Assembly (NCBI GenBank): GCA_021018995.1
Contig: CM037598.1
Coordinates: 66,544,671-66,608,670 of the forward strand
Source of the DNA: Chloranthus sessilifolius
Taxonomy: Eukaryota; Streptophyta; Magnoliopsida; Chloranthales; Chloranthaceae
Length of the DNA stretch: 64,000 bases
Direction: 5' to 3'
Shown here: one piece after another, positions 22,881 through 33,798 of the stretch
Layout of the letters: every line of letters begins with the position of its first letter
Position numbering within the stretch: the first letter of the stretch is position 1
The notes under the pieces: generated by a model
The model's database searches: none
Seen by the model: only the letters and a program-made list of their open reading frames with translations
Told to the model about the DNA's origin: nothing
Position numbers and translations under genes: made by a program

Positions 22881-22952
22881 AATTTAGTACCGAAATTTTC
22901 GTTTGACCCCCATTTCGGCGAATTTCACGAAATTTGTCACTATGGATATAAC

Positions 22953-23310
22953 CATAAAAGAGTGTCTCAAAATTTAAAATTAAGATTTTAAACACAGAAT
23001 GATATGAAATAAACTAACATAAAAGCCATGAATAGCTAGCTAAATACAGCAAAAAAAATAAAAACCTGAAATGCCGTGATTCCGACAGCTGAAAAGGGAT
23101 GGTACAACAGATTGAAATCTTCCCGAACTCTATATAGAGGAAAAGAAAATGATGTTGTTTTCTTGGTTGAAAAGAAATGACAAGAAAAAATAGGGTTATG
23201 GTTGTTCTATTTGGTGTTTTTATCTTCATCTCTGTCTGTTTGGAAGCGAAAGAAATGAGGAAGGGCGGGAACAACAAGAGGGGAATCGTTTCTATTCGCT
23301 AGTTTGGCCC
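22953..23310. other. Unassigned stretch
   Basis: No element ends or known protein words were seen. The minus-strand ORF at 23014-23277 (87 codons) is rich in F, L and S and matches nothing I recognise. Confidence 0.35.
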
Positions 23311-23312
23311 CT

Positions 23313-23388
<76 letters not shown>
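23313..23388. repeat. Compound (AT)n(GT)n microsatellite
   Basis: About 20 bases of AT repeat pass directly into about 56 bases of GT repeat. Cysteine-valine ORFs here are translations of the repeat. Confidence 0.97.
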
Positions 23389-23390
<2 letters not shown>

Positions 23391-23541
23391 TGCGATGCCT
23401 GTACAACATGGTATCAGGTGCGCGAGTGGGCTGTGGCACCCACTTGTGGTGAAAGAATCGGCCGACACCAATACATATCGGCTGACATGTGTTGGCTCTG
23501 AGCTGTGCCCAATTGATATTAATCCTAGATATGAATCATAT

Positions 23542-23812
23542 CTAGGATCAAAATATCGTCCGATATCGATACGTATCGGTTTGGGACGTGAATAATACGA
23601 TAATTTGGGTATTTATCGCCCCCTGAAAAAATAGTCAAATTATCGTTTAATGTATCGTTTGTATCGTCCGTATCGTTCAATGTATCGTTCAAATTATCGG
23701 TTTTCATGTTTTTTTTTTTTTGGCAAAAAATCGAACAGTATCGTCCGAAACCGATACGTATCAATTTTGGGGCTGGACGATACGTATTGAAAAAGCAATA
23801 TTTTGATCCTTG
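23542..23812. mobile_element. MITE related to the one at 3555
   Basis: The inverted ends CTAGGATCAAAATATCG and CAATATTTTGATCCTTG contain the same GATCAAAAT core as the MITE at 3555-3774, and the interior shares CGATACGTATCG and GTATCGTCCG words. It is longer (about 271 bp) and more diverged. A clean 8-bp duplication was not seen; the flanks GATATGAA/GATATGAT are only suggestive. Confidence 0.65.
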
Positions 23813-24077
23813 GATATGATATACTATTATAGTGCATGATAGGACATTTTGCTTATAGGCTGAAATGGCTAATATGTGTCCCTATATTTACAGAGATTTA
23901 TAGTCCAAAACATTCGGCATATTGATTGGGTTTCAAGCCAATACGTATCAGATAAATCGGATATGATATCAACAAAACCGGCCAATATTAAAGGACCTTT
24001 TTCTGAAAGAAATATTTAAAAAAAAATATTTGTATAAATAATTAAAAAATATTAAAAACAATTATTCAAAAGGTTTT
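23813..24077. other. Short unassigned stretch
   Basis: AT-rich sequence between the MITE and the LINE tail, with no recognised feature. Confidence 0.4.
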
Positions 24078-25022
24078 TTGGTATTTTATCCGGTTCATAA
24101 AGGATACATATCGGGCGATATTACTCAATATGAGCTGATAAGAACTAAGATTCCCTGGTGTAGTGATTTTCCCTTAGGAGAGCTTTACCCAAATGCAAAT
24201 TTTGACTGCACTATTGGCGAAGCTAAAATGGGGAATAGCTGGAACACTCTGGTGTTTAGTTTCTTTAATGATCTAATCAAGTCCAATATACAAAGGAGTA
24301 ACTTGGTGTTTGGTAAACCGGATAAGATTATTTGGAAGCGCCATAGTAGTGGTGAGTTCTCATTTCATATTGCGTGAGATTTGATTCTAGATCATAGGGA
24401 ATCTAATAAGTTATGGAAGGCTCGTTGGAACTCTCGTGCTCAAACTAAAATTAAGTTGCTCTCTTGGAAAATATTACAAATTTGTGTGGTTACTTATGAG
24501 TATATTGCAGGTTTATTCATCCCAATTGTATCTAGATGCGAGTTGTGCAAGAATTTTTTTATTCTTCTTCACATCTCTTTATCTCTTGTGAGGTTTTCTC
24601 TTTGGTATGAAAAAGGATTTCAGGTATCTTTGGTATTCCATATCTTGATTTTTACACGATAAGAGTCAGGTTTGCTATTTGGATTAATTCTAAAAATTCC
24701 GAGTTTGGCATTACTTACAACTTGATTCCCATGGCGTTGTGGTGTGAGTTATGGTTGGCCCATAATAGGGTGCATCATGAAGCTATTGAATTTTCAGGAA
24801 AGTGTAAAATTGGGTGGTAGAGATTATCTATATTAAGCCGAAGATGAATAACTCCCGATTTGATTTTGATTGTCTGGCTTGCTTAGGAATTTCTCCTTTG
24901 AGTGTCCCTTCCAAGGTAGCCTCTCTAGTTTCTTGGTCTCGTCTACCTTCTAACAACATTAAGTTGAATACTGATGGATCTTCTTCTGGCAATCCCGAAC
25001 CTGCTAGGGGTGGAGGGTGTAA
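24078..25022 (+). mobile_element. L1-type LINE fragment: zf-RVT and start of RNase H
   Basis: Plus-strand protein words run FPLGELYPNANF (near 24170), IIWKRHSSGEFSF (near 24330), WNSRAQTKIKLLSWK and CELCK (24425-24550), then KLNTDGSSSGNPEPARGGG (to 25018). These are the zinc domain and RNase H start found at the end of ORF2 in plant L1 elements carrying RNase H. The frame shifts between segments and both ends are missing. The right end is cut mid-RNase H by the Athila-like element at 25023. It differs from the LINE at 13290. Confidence 0.75.
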
Positions 25023-26342
25023 CACTTGTCCCTAGATCATGTTTTACGATTGAACGCTGAAGCCAAAGAGAGAGAAATGAGAAATTGTAATTTACGAATC
25101 TCGATGTTCAAAGTAAAGGCAATACAAAGAAGAAAATGATCAATCTTAATCCAGATAATCGTCAACTGAGAGAAAGCTGTGTGAAAAATAGAAAATTGTG
25201 ATTTACGATTTTATAAAGAAAATCTATAATAGAAGAAAGAAAATCATGATTTACGATTTTACAGAAAAAGCTTCTCGTTGCTGATACTACTGATGATGAT
25301 CACATGAAGATTTATACCACCATGTGTAAAATTAGAAGAACACTTAAATTAGAAGTTTGGCATATCACGCATCTGAGAAGATTCCTGAAGATAGACTCCA
25401 GAAGATCTCTACTATTGAATAATATAGAAGCGCATCAACTGAAGGAAAGTAAGGAAAGATAAAATTAGAAGTAGAGTTATATTAGAATAGTTTTGCTTTA
25501 GTTATTTCTTTTATTAGAATTAGAAGTTTTGTAAATCGACTCCTTATAATCTATAAATAAGATACCCCAGTGTAGGAATAAGCATCTAAGAAATTCTCAG
25601 CATCAATTGACGACTGTGGTTAGGTTTCTTCCGATCAAATTTAGAGTAGATTTTTATTGCTTTGTAGATAAGATATCCAAGGTTTCTCAAGAGTAATTGA
25701 CGACTGTAATTGGGAGCTGAAGATTAGAGTAGATATCTGTAATTTCTCATAAGCAATTGACAACTGTGGCTGAAGGGTGAAAAATATAATTTTATTGTTT
25801 TCTAGTTTAGATTTATTTTATTACAATTTTCTACTTTGTAAACATCTCAGAATTTTAATTTGAATTGACAACTCAAGTTGAAATTTGCAGATTAGTGTAA
25901 CGGTTTTTACTTTTCCATCTCCAATTTTCTAGAATTAATTGACGCCCAAGTTTTAAGAAATTGTTAATTAGATTAAATATGTATTGAAAGGATTTTAGTA
26001 TTGATTGCCGATCAATACTATGAAACTTGATATATAGTGTAACGGTATTATTTAAATTCATAAATATTCAATAGCTGAAGATTGTGATTGACGACCATAA
26101 TCTGAAGGAGGATTAGAATTTATTTTATGCAAAATTTAGATTAAGAAACAATTCTTTATTTATATTTCTCCAATAGTTTAGGAACTTAAAAGATAAATAT
26201 AAGTTTTCAAAAAAAATTAAGTTAATATAGAAAAATCATGTCTTCGTAGGAATGATCCTATACTAGCTATACAATTTTCATTGTGCGCTTGCAATAGGTT
26301 AAGACTTACTTAGATACACATATAAGGACCCTGAACAAGTTT
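25023..26342 (+). mobile_element. Athila-like 5' LTR, left end missing
   Basis: It aligns from about 25030 to its end with the complete LTR at 33799-35304 (estimated 85-90% identity by eye) and is followed by a tRNA-Asp-type primer site. About the first 200 bases are absent. The U3 part has near-palindromic AAATCGTGATTTACGATTT-like words. The following part has about seven copies of an ATTGACGAC word at 60-80 base intervals. The divergence from its partner implies an old insertion. Confidence 0.75.
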
Positions 26343-26343
26343 T

Positions 26344-26361
26344 TAGCATCGCTGCCGGGGA
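26344..26361 (+). other. Primer-binding site, tRNA-Asp type
   Basis: TAGCATCGCTGCCGGGGA is close to TGGCGCCGTTGCCGGGGA, the tRNA-Asp primer site used by Athila and related Ty3 elements. Confidence 0.75.
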
Positions 26362-26604
26362 TAGGTGATTTATATTAATTTAAGAAAACAAGTATTTATC
26401 TTTCTCTTTTTATATTTTTTGATATTTTTAAAATTTCTTTGACCACTTCTTAAATCTTTTGCAGGTTTATTCGGAGTGACGAATCAGAGTTTCAACTTCC
26501 CCTAATCAGAGAAGCTCAAGGCTTAGATTTATTCTTTCTCCCTGCCTTTTAGAATAAAAATAAAATACAAATAATATACACAAAAATATAAATTTTCTTT
26601 TTGT

Positions 26605-27950
26605 ATGCATCACACCCGATCTAGAAGCCTAGACTTCTTTGAGCCTGATCTAGAAATTGAAAGAACTCTCTTGCAAAATTTAGCATCACACCGTATACCC
26701 ATAAGAGAATCCTTAGTTATGGCTGACGATTTGTTAATCCAAGCACATTTCAGCCCAATAGCTTTGACTGAGCCCTCTTGTATAGTAATACCAGAGGTGC
26801 CTGCGGGTCAAAATTATGAAATCAAGCTCCATATACTTCAATCTGTACCAACCTTTCATGGGTTTGATCGAGAAGATCCCTATCAGCATCTAAGGGACTT
26901 CATAGAGCTTTGCACAATACTGCAATTATCGACTGCCAATAAAGATGCCGTAAAATTACGTTTGTTCCGATTATCTCTCAAAAGGCATAGTTAATATCGT
27001 TACCTGCCAGAAGTATTACCATATGAGAAGAATTGCAGTCCAAGTTTTTAGGTGAGTATTTCCCAATTGGTAAAACTAACCAAATTCTCCAAACATTTCA
27101 AGACTTCGGGCAAAAGTCAGGAGAATTATTTCAGGAGAGTTGAGCACGAATAAAGGATTTGTTACGGAAGTATCCTCATCACGAGGTATCAAATTGGTCA
27201 ATAGCGCAAAGCTTCTACCAAGGGTTGACTGAGACTAACCAGTCTACAGTCAATGTCATGAGCGGAGGAGCCTTTATGGCTCTGAATGGCTAGCAGTGCT
27301 GAAATTTATTCGAGAAACCGGTCAATAACTTAAAACAGAAGCAGACTTTGCTTAAATCTGATTCAAATGTCACTCCCCACACCCTGCTCGCGAGGGGTAG
27401 ACTTTACGATATCAACAATAATACAATAAAGGAGGATGACATGAGTGAGAAAGTTTTGGCCCTCGAACAACAAATCGCAATATTAATGGCTGCCAAACCT
27501 AGCACCCCAAATATATATTTGGCAAGCCACCATAATTGTCAGACTCAAACATATACTGAAAACCCAATTGCACCATCCCACCAAGAGGTAGTGGAAAGTG
27601 AACAAATAATGGTTTTTCAGAGGGGAGACTATGGAAATACATATAATCTAGCATGGAGGAAACACCCTGGATTTAATTATGGTTCCACAGGCAGAGCACA
27701 GCTAGCTCCATCAGTTGTGCAACCTCGATTTTCCTAGACTCAAGCTTTCCACCAAAAACCTCAAATGCTTGCTGCACAACCCCAATTTGGACCACAGAGC
27801 AATGCACCTGATGCCACAGTTATTTAAATCTTTCGAGATTTACAGCAACGGTCGCATCAGCACTCAAAGGATTTACAATAGCTTGCTCAATTCTCTCAAG
27901 TACTCAACTTATATACCCAGTCCATTACGAAGCTGGAAAGCCAGATAGGC
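26605..27950 (+). pseudogene. Athila-like gag (first copy)
   Basis: The words LHILQSVPTFHGFDREDPYQHL and LRLFRLSLK (26820-26985) follow the Athila/Tat gag pattern 'L..LP.FHG...EDPY.HL..F...C...........LRLF..SL'. Later, QESWARIKDLLRKYPHHE-like words (27135-27190) match the gag middle. A low-complexity C-terminal part rich in Q, P and H runs to about 27950 (ALEQQIAILMAAKPS near 27460). It is broken in several places. Confidence 0.75.
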
Positions 27951-27999
27951 CAACTAGCTTCCCAAGTCGCAAGAAGAGCGTGGCCAATTGCCTATGCAA

Positions 28000-29398
28000 C
28001 CGGTCAATAATCCTAGAGGACAAGTGCTCCTGGGGGAGACCCAATATCAAATATAGACATCTTGTGGATTGTCGAGCTACCGACTCATCCGTAGAATCAA
28101 TTGTAAATTATATAAACTATGTCATTTTCTTTTTAATTTAGGTATCATACTATGACCCAAATCATTGAAAGACAATGAGTCGTAATATCCTACCTATTGT
28201 ACATTATAGGGAACAATCATATGAATGCACGATTGATCGTCATTAGGTTTATCAATGAAGTGTACCGATTACAATTCACTAATATGAGGATTCGTACTAG
28301 AATCAATCGATGATTCTAGGTTAAAACCCAATTGTTGACCAGTTCAGCAAGTCATCACTAAAAACAGGGCCTACATATTCGAAAAAAGGATCTGTCAGCC
28401 CCATTCTCAACTTCTCTAGTTTTTCTCTCTTACTTTCCCTCTCTTTTTTAAAAGGCTCTTTAGCCTAACCGTTCTCCTACTCAACCCAACTATTTGATTT
28501 TCCTATACAACCCTTACTTCTCCTGTTTTATTTTGAGACCCCTGAATGCATTTTATTTCACATCTATAAGTTAGGGTTTCAATCATCAAGAGGTAAGATG
28601 ACAATTTTAATGGAAGGGTTTCTACACGAAATTTTTACTCAATACGCAGAATCCATGGTTAATAATATTTTTATTACTTTTTGCAGGAAAAGAAAAGAGT
28701 GGTAGCATGGTTAATGAGACGGGCAAGCGATAAAGGGAAGAGGGAGAAGAAGAAGGTAATAGTTTTGATAATACTCGAATCATTAACCGTATTGCACAGT
28801 CTACTGCCCTTAAGGCCAAATCAAAAGCAGCAGACCTACCCAAGAAGAAACCCAAATCTTTTAGGGTAGTTATTAGAGAACATCCTAAAGACACAAAAGA
28901 GACAGCGTCCCTAAAAAGGGGCTAAAATTAGATAAAGGTAAAAAGTCAGCGTCCTTTGCTACGCCAGCAGAAAAACTCCCTACTTCAATGAAACACCATA
29001 TCATGGGAGCCGAAATTGAGGTAGATGTTGAGTCTTTAAAAAAAATGGAGATGAGTGGAGAAGCCATTAAATATTTTAAGGATATCGGGCTGAATTATTT
29101 CTTAGAGTCAGGAGTCACACCAGTCTATCCTAGATTGGTGAGGCCGTTTTAAAAAAATATGACCAAAAGCAACCAGAAACCATCCCCAATCCTCTCCACT
29201 AGTATCGATGGACTTTAAGTCCAGATTATAAAAGAAATGATCGTCAGGGTGATGCATGCCCCTTTGAAAATACCACAATTGTCCCAAGATAACTCAGAGG
29301 CCAACCTTTTGAGGATGCCATCAGATACCCTCCCTGACTTTTCCCAAACGACAACATAACTATTAGGAAATCCTTCACAGGACAGGTCCCCATGCATT
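28000..29398 (+). pseudogene. Athila-like accessory region with plant transposon-protein domain
   Basis: It follows gag without any visible pol. A block near 28058-28115 (TCGAGCTACCGACTCATCC) also follows gag in the other two copies (30460 and 36785). From about 28690 a lysine-rich coding stretch appears (KGKREKKK near 28730, PKKKPKSFRVVIREHP near 28840). At 29060-29290 come the words KYFKDIGLNYFLESG, YPRLVR (29126-29143) and MHAPLKIP, which resemble the 'putative plant transposon protein' domain (from memory Pfam PF20167). The same YPRLVR block is in the chromovirus 3' ORF. It is broken. Confidence 0.5.
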
Positions 29399-30290
29399 CA
29401 AATACACCCCCAAGCCAGTAATAGGACTTTTAAAATTATGCCCAATATACTTCAAATGCTTCCAACTTATCATGGGCTAATGGATGAGGACCCCTATTTG
29501 CATTTAAATAAGTTTGTAAAAGTATGTACTATCATTCGAATAAAGAACTTAACAGAAGTATTCACTCGATTGAGACTATTCGCTTCCTCCTTGAGAGATG
29601 AAGCAAAATTGTGGACAAACACTTTGCCTCATAATTCGATTACTAATTGGGAAGGACTGGAACATATGTTTCTTACAAAATTCTTTTCAATCTGCAGGTC
29701 GAGTAAAATCCGGGATCTTATCATAACATTCCATCAACTCCCGGATGAATCTCTTCAGGAGTGTTGGAATCGTCTCAAGAATCTTTTGCATAAGTGTCCT
29801 CACCATGGAATTGCGCATTGGCAACTTGTGCTCACTTTCTATGAAGGCCTTGAAAATGCAACCCGGTATAAGATTGATGTAGCCTGTAGTGGTATGTTTC
29901 GTAAATTGATATCAGAAGAAGCTTAGGAACTCTTTGAGACCCTTAGCGAGGAACTGGTGCAACACCACACATTGAGTGAGAATGATTCGGAGACTTTAAC
30001 TAATATACTTCCTAAGCAAGGAAGATTATATAAATTAAAGTCAATGATGAAAAGTCTTCCAAGGCTAAAGCTTTGGGAAACAAAAGTTCAATCTCTGGTG
30101 GGTATAAAATCGTACCCAACATCTCAACATGGAAAAGCCTGTGGTCCTAACTATGACCTAACTCAAGCAATTTCCCGACCTCCAACTGTTTCTTCTTACC
30201 CCACAGGAGCCCAAAACCACACTGCTAAAGAGGATGCCTTGTCGCATATAGTAGACAGCTGGGTGCAACATAGTTGCATCCAGACATAAT
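29399..30290 (+). pseudogene. Athila-like gag (second copy)
   Basis: The open stretch 29438-29926 (162 codons) carries ILQMLPTYHGLMDEDPYLHL, TRLRLFASSLRDEAKLW and WNRLKNLLHKCPHHG, the core of Athila/Tat gag, including the W-rich middle and 'F.P......I..F.Q...ESL...W.R'. A basic, proline-rich tail lies at 29957-30289. It matches the copy at 35671-36625 closely and the copy at 26605 more distantly, so two subfamilies are mixed in the nest. Confidence 0.75.
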
Positions 30291-30497
30291 TACTCAATCA
30301 CCAGCGGCACTCTGTCGTAAGGTTATAAACTCAAATTAAGCAGCTAACCCTTTTCAAAAGAGAGAGTAACGTACTACCTTCACATGCAGTTGGTATATCT
30401 AGAGAATGTATGTTTAAGGGAGACACAGCTCCCTTAATTTTTAATTGAATTCCTCTAGAACCCGTCGAGCTATCAACTCACCCATAGTAGACACCTG

Positions 30498-30499
<2 letters not shown>

Positions 30500-30528
<29 letters not shown>
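30500..30528. repeat. (AT)n microsatellite
   Basis: About 29 bases of TA repeat. The paralogous position near 36830 has only a short TATGTATAT, so the run expanded in this copy. Confidence 0.9.
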
Positions 30529-30532
<4 letters not shown>

Positions 30533-30869
30533 TTAATTTCTGAGAGTATTCTACGATTTACAGAATGCGCAAGTACACTCAATCATAAATTCTCTTATGT
30601 ATGGTCACAATCACTTTAGTCATATGGATTTATGATTTCTCGTGATTCGTAAAGTCAAATCGTAACGAGTACGATTTGAAGCGTCATAGAGTTTCACCTT
30701 CGTTTTAATGAATTGTAAACGACAATTTTGGGGAACAGTCGACTCCAGTGATCGATCTTATCAGTTACGTTGGAACTCGAATCCATTTAATTCATAGAAG
30801 AAGCAGACACGCATCACATTCAATATCTCCACTTGACAACTACCCAAGCCTATAAGTCTATACCTTGAC

Positions 30870-30959
30870 ACGTGAACCCTTCCCCTCTCTATAAAACCAG
30901 CCTTCACCTTCCCCAAAAACTCATCTCTTTCATCTTCCTTTCATACCCTAACCCTAATG
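30870..30959 (+). promoter_or_regulatory. Promoter-like block before a 3' ORF (Athila-like, first)
   Basis: Within 90 bases lie a G-box GACACGTGAA (about 30867-30876), a TATA box CTATAAAACC (30889-30898), a pyrimidine-rich leader, a telo-box-like CCCTAACCCTAA (30946-30957) and an ATG at 30957. This order (G-box, TATA, telo-box, ATG) is that of ordinary plant promoters. It sits well inside the element, about 2.9 kb before the 3' LTR. The paralogue at 37167-37259 keeps TATA, telo-box and ATG. Promoter activity is inferred. Confidence 0.55.
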
Positions 30960-31690
30960 GCGAAAGAAACCAAACAGAGTGATTTCAGTATGCAACTTGA
31001 TAGAATCCTTGAGATACACAGAGCTAAGCTCCTAGCTGCAGAATAAAGAGTAGAAAATCTAAAGCACCAACAACCTATTCAAGATGCTAAATCATCCTTT
31101 GAAACTACCATTCACCCTAAACCTAACCCAAATTCGACATCACATTCTAAGACCCCATTTTCTCCCACTTCCTAACATTTATACCATCACAACTCACCCT
31201 GAATGTGAGCTCCTATATGCTGATGGTGGGTTGAGGCATCCCTTGCCACCCCTCTCCATTGTTTATACTTTCCTTGCCAACTGTGTACATTCTCTTTACA
31301 TAGTCTTCGCAAGGGAGCAGTATAGGTGAAAGGTGATCTGGAGATGTATTCACTTCACACTCTTCAATGGACTCTTACAGTGGGATCACATTTCTTCCAC
31401 GAAAGGAATGTGAGGTGCCCCTTTTATGGGAAGAGGGAGAGGTGTCCACTCCATCTCCTCAACTTCTTCGCTCAACTGCACCAAGGGTGCGGTTGATGAA
31501 TTAGGGGAGATAAAGAAGGGCACAGAGAAGTGTTTCGACAACTATTGGAGTGGCGAACTTGTCAAGGAGTGGATACTCCTTTGGTAGGGAGGAATGAGAG
31601 ACTTTACTCAAGCAGTTAGAAGCCGATGACCAATCTTTATTGAAGACTTTCTCTCGGGCATTGCCGCCCGTATCATTGATAGTGTGAGTC
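30957..31690 (+). pseudogene. Athila-like 3' ORF region (first copy)
   Basis: The ORF opens MAKETKQSDFSMQLDRIL and continues with an alpha-helical, charged stretch (EIHRAKLLAAE). It is followed by threonine- and proline-rich words (31084-31329) and, near 31430-31600, a segment also present in the other copy. The position between gag/pol and the 3' LTR is where Athila elements have their env-like ORF, but I see no signal peptide or membrane segment and cannot name the product. It is broken. Confidence 0.45.
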
Positions 31691-33798
31691 TAGATTTTTC
31701 TTAAATTTATTTTCTTTTTTGATATCTTAGTTCTTTATATATTCTTTTCATGTTCATTATAAATATTCAGTAATATATAAAATTTTCTTTATTTTTGACT
31801 AACTTTCATTCCTACTAACTGTGTAATTGTTACTAACACCTCTAACATTTTTGTTATTTTTATCTCTGAGAAGTAAAACCACTGTGTTTTCCTCAAGTTT
31901 GGGAGAACATTCTTACCAGAATTTTTTTCACAGCCGATAAGCAATCAGTGATATCAATAATTTTTAGGAAAATAATTTTTAGTAACCCCTATTTTTGTGT
32001 CAATGACGGTAATGTCCAATTTAAGTTTAGGAGGATACACAATTTTTGTGTATAGCAGTAAGTAGTATTTAGTTTTAGCTTTAGTTAATATGTTTTTGTA
32101 GAAATTTTTCAGAAATTTTTTGAATTTTAGTTGATCATTATGTAGAAATTATGATAGCAAAATTACAAATCTTGAAAACTTGTAATCCATTATAGTAGGA
32201 ATTCAATAATCAGAAAAAAGAACAGTACAATTCATGCTTAGCTCGTTGAACACTGTATTATAATGGGTGTTTGAAACAATAGATTGATCTAAATTGCAAA
32301 ATTTTAGACTTTAGTTTCAAAATTATAAACAAGTGAGAATTTGAGCCATATTTTCTCTTTTATTCAAAGAGAGACTGTTTCTTTTATTCAAGTCAAATTT
32401 TTTTCTTGAACTTCTATACTGATATGAAATCTCATACTTTTGAATTTAGGATCAAAATATTCAATGATAACCTGATTTTTTGTCCAGAACTATCTGTTAG
32501 AAATATCAAAGCAATAAGACATTTATGCTACTAAATCCTAAAAATGATCAAAGGCCATCTTTTGTTAAATCATAGCCAAGAAGCTAAAATCCCATAATAA
32601 ATTTTATCCATTGAACCAATATTAGAAGCCTAACCAAATTTCTTTGTACCCAAATTTTTATAAACCCTTAATCACGTGTACTATCCAAAGCTTTCAACCT
32701 TTAACCCTTATATTTTCTAAGATTTTAGAATGTAAAGGAAGGGAAGAAGAGGGAGTGGAAGGAGTAAAGCAAAAATAGATAAGGAAATGCAACAAAAGGG
32801 TATAACTGAAGAAATCAAAAGAAGAGTATGGGAAAAGAAGAAAATTCATGAATAACGATTTCTAAAAAAGAAAAGCTTTTAAAGAGAAGAAAAATCGTAA
32901 AATACGATTTTACAAAAGAAAAAATGGGATTTATAAAAGAAGAAAAAAAAAAGGGAAGAAGTTATCCAATTTAGGGATACTTACTGAAGAAGTAAAGAAG
33001 AAGCCTGAAAAGATAGGGGAAGAAAGAGTAAAATTCTAAGAAAAACTATGAATCTTTTTCTACCTTTCTTTGACACCTTCTGAAACTCAAAGCCCCATTA
33101 CAAGCCGAAGGAAAGAACTTTTTGATTTATGATTTATAAAAGCATAAGCCTAATAGAGATATAAAAAATAGATATTATAGATTGTACATGGATTCATATG
33201 AATAAAGTAGATTATCCTTTTCTCTTTGGCCGAATTTTTTTGAAATAACATTGTGAGACCCCAAATTTTTTTTTGATATCTTCTTTAGAGTATTTCAATA
33301 GTGAGTTTATGAATGAAAGTATTTTCTAAATCTGCAGTTTAGAAAATTTTATGAAGAATAAACTGTTCACTAATGCATATACACTTCCTGCTTATTATGA
33401 ATTGAAATTATTGGAGTTCTAAACAAAGATAACTATTATGATGGAAAATAAGGATAAAAGATTGGTAATTTTAGAAAATCATAACGACTCTTTGATGACC
33501 ACCTTAGTTAACATAGTTAATTTAGATAGTGTACAAAATTAGTTTAGATTTTTAACCTTTCTTTTAATTTTGAAAAATGTTTTGAAAATAACAAAAAAGA
33601 TTTGAAGTTTGTAGGTAACTTCACTGAAAACCTTGAGGAGACTACAACTCCTCTACTAGGGATCACCTAGGGGTTTAAAGGGTAGTTGCATCTGCTAAAT
33701 GCGATTGTGCTCCCTACAAAAGTGGCAATTTAATTTTAGTTTAGAATGTTAATATTTTCTTGTTTGTTAGGGACTAGCAAAATATAAGTTTGGGGGTG
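31691..33798 (+). other. Non-coding 3' part of Athila-like element with polypurine tract
   Basis: AT-rich sequence without credible ORFs. The first 400 bases are repeated at 37940-38360. A-rich stretches around 32740-33060 include AAATCGTAAAATACGATTT, akin to the LTR palindromes. It ends in AAGTTTGGGGGTG (about 33786-33798), the polypurine tract. The whole env/3'UTR zone is unusually long for a remnant without pol. Confidence 0.55.

Larger units (their letters stand above)
21979..22944. mobile_element. hAT-like element, 966 bp, with 8-bp target duplication
   Basis: Inverted ends CATAGTGACAAATTTCG and CGAAATTTGTCACTATG are flanked by a perfect 8-bp duplication GATATAAC (21971-21978 and 22945-22952). 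The inverted homology extends inward through GGGGGTC at about 22018 and GACCCCC at about 22905. The element is non-coding. It encloses a 376-bp palindrome (22210-22585) and an 83-bp AT microsatellite, and its ends are rich in the word TTTCG. Confidence 0.85.

Noticed and set aside
22789-22995. Isoleucine/tyrosine-repeat ORF on the minus strand
   Set aside because: Translation of an AT microsatellite.
23014-23277. Host gene of 87 codons on the minus strand
   Set aside because: No recognised domain, hydrophobic F/L/S bias typical of chance ORFs in AT-rich DNA, and no promoter signal.
23304-23595. Cysteine/valine-rich ORFs
   Set aside because: Translation of a GT microsatellite.
23542-23812. 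Clear 8-bp target duplication for the second MITE
   Set aside because: The flanking words GATATGAA and GATATGAT are not at matching distances from the ends, so no duplication is claimed.
30944-30957. Interstitial telomere repeat (CCCTAACCCTAA)
   Set aside because: Only two units, and placed next to a TATA box and ATG in both copies, so a telo-box in a promoter is the better reading.
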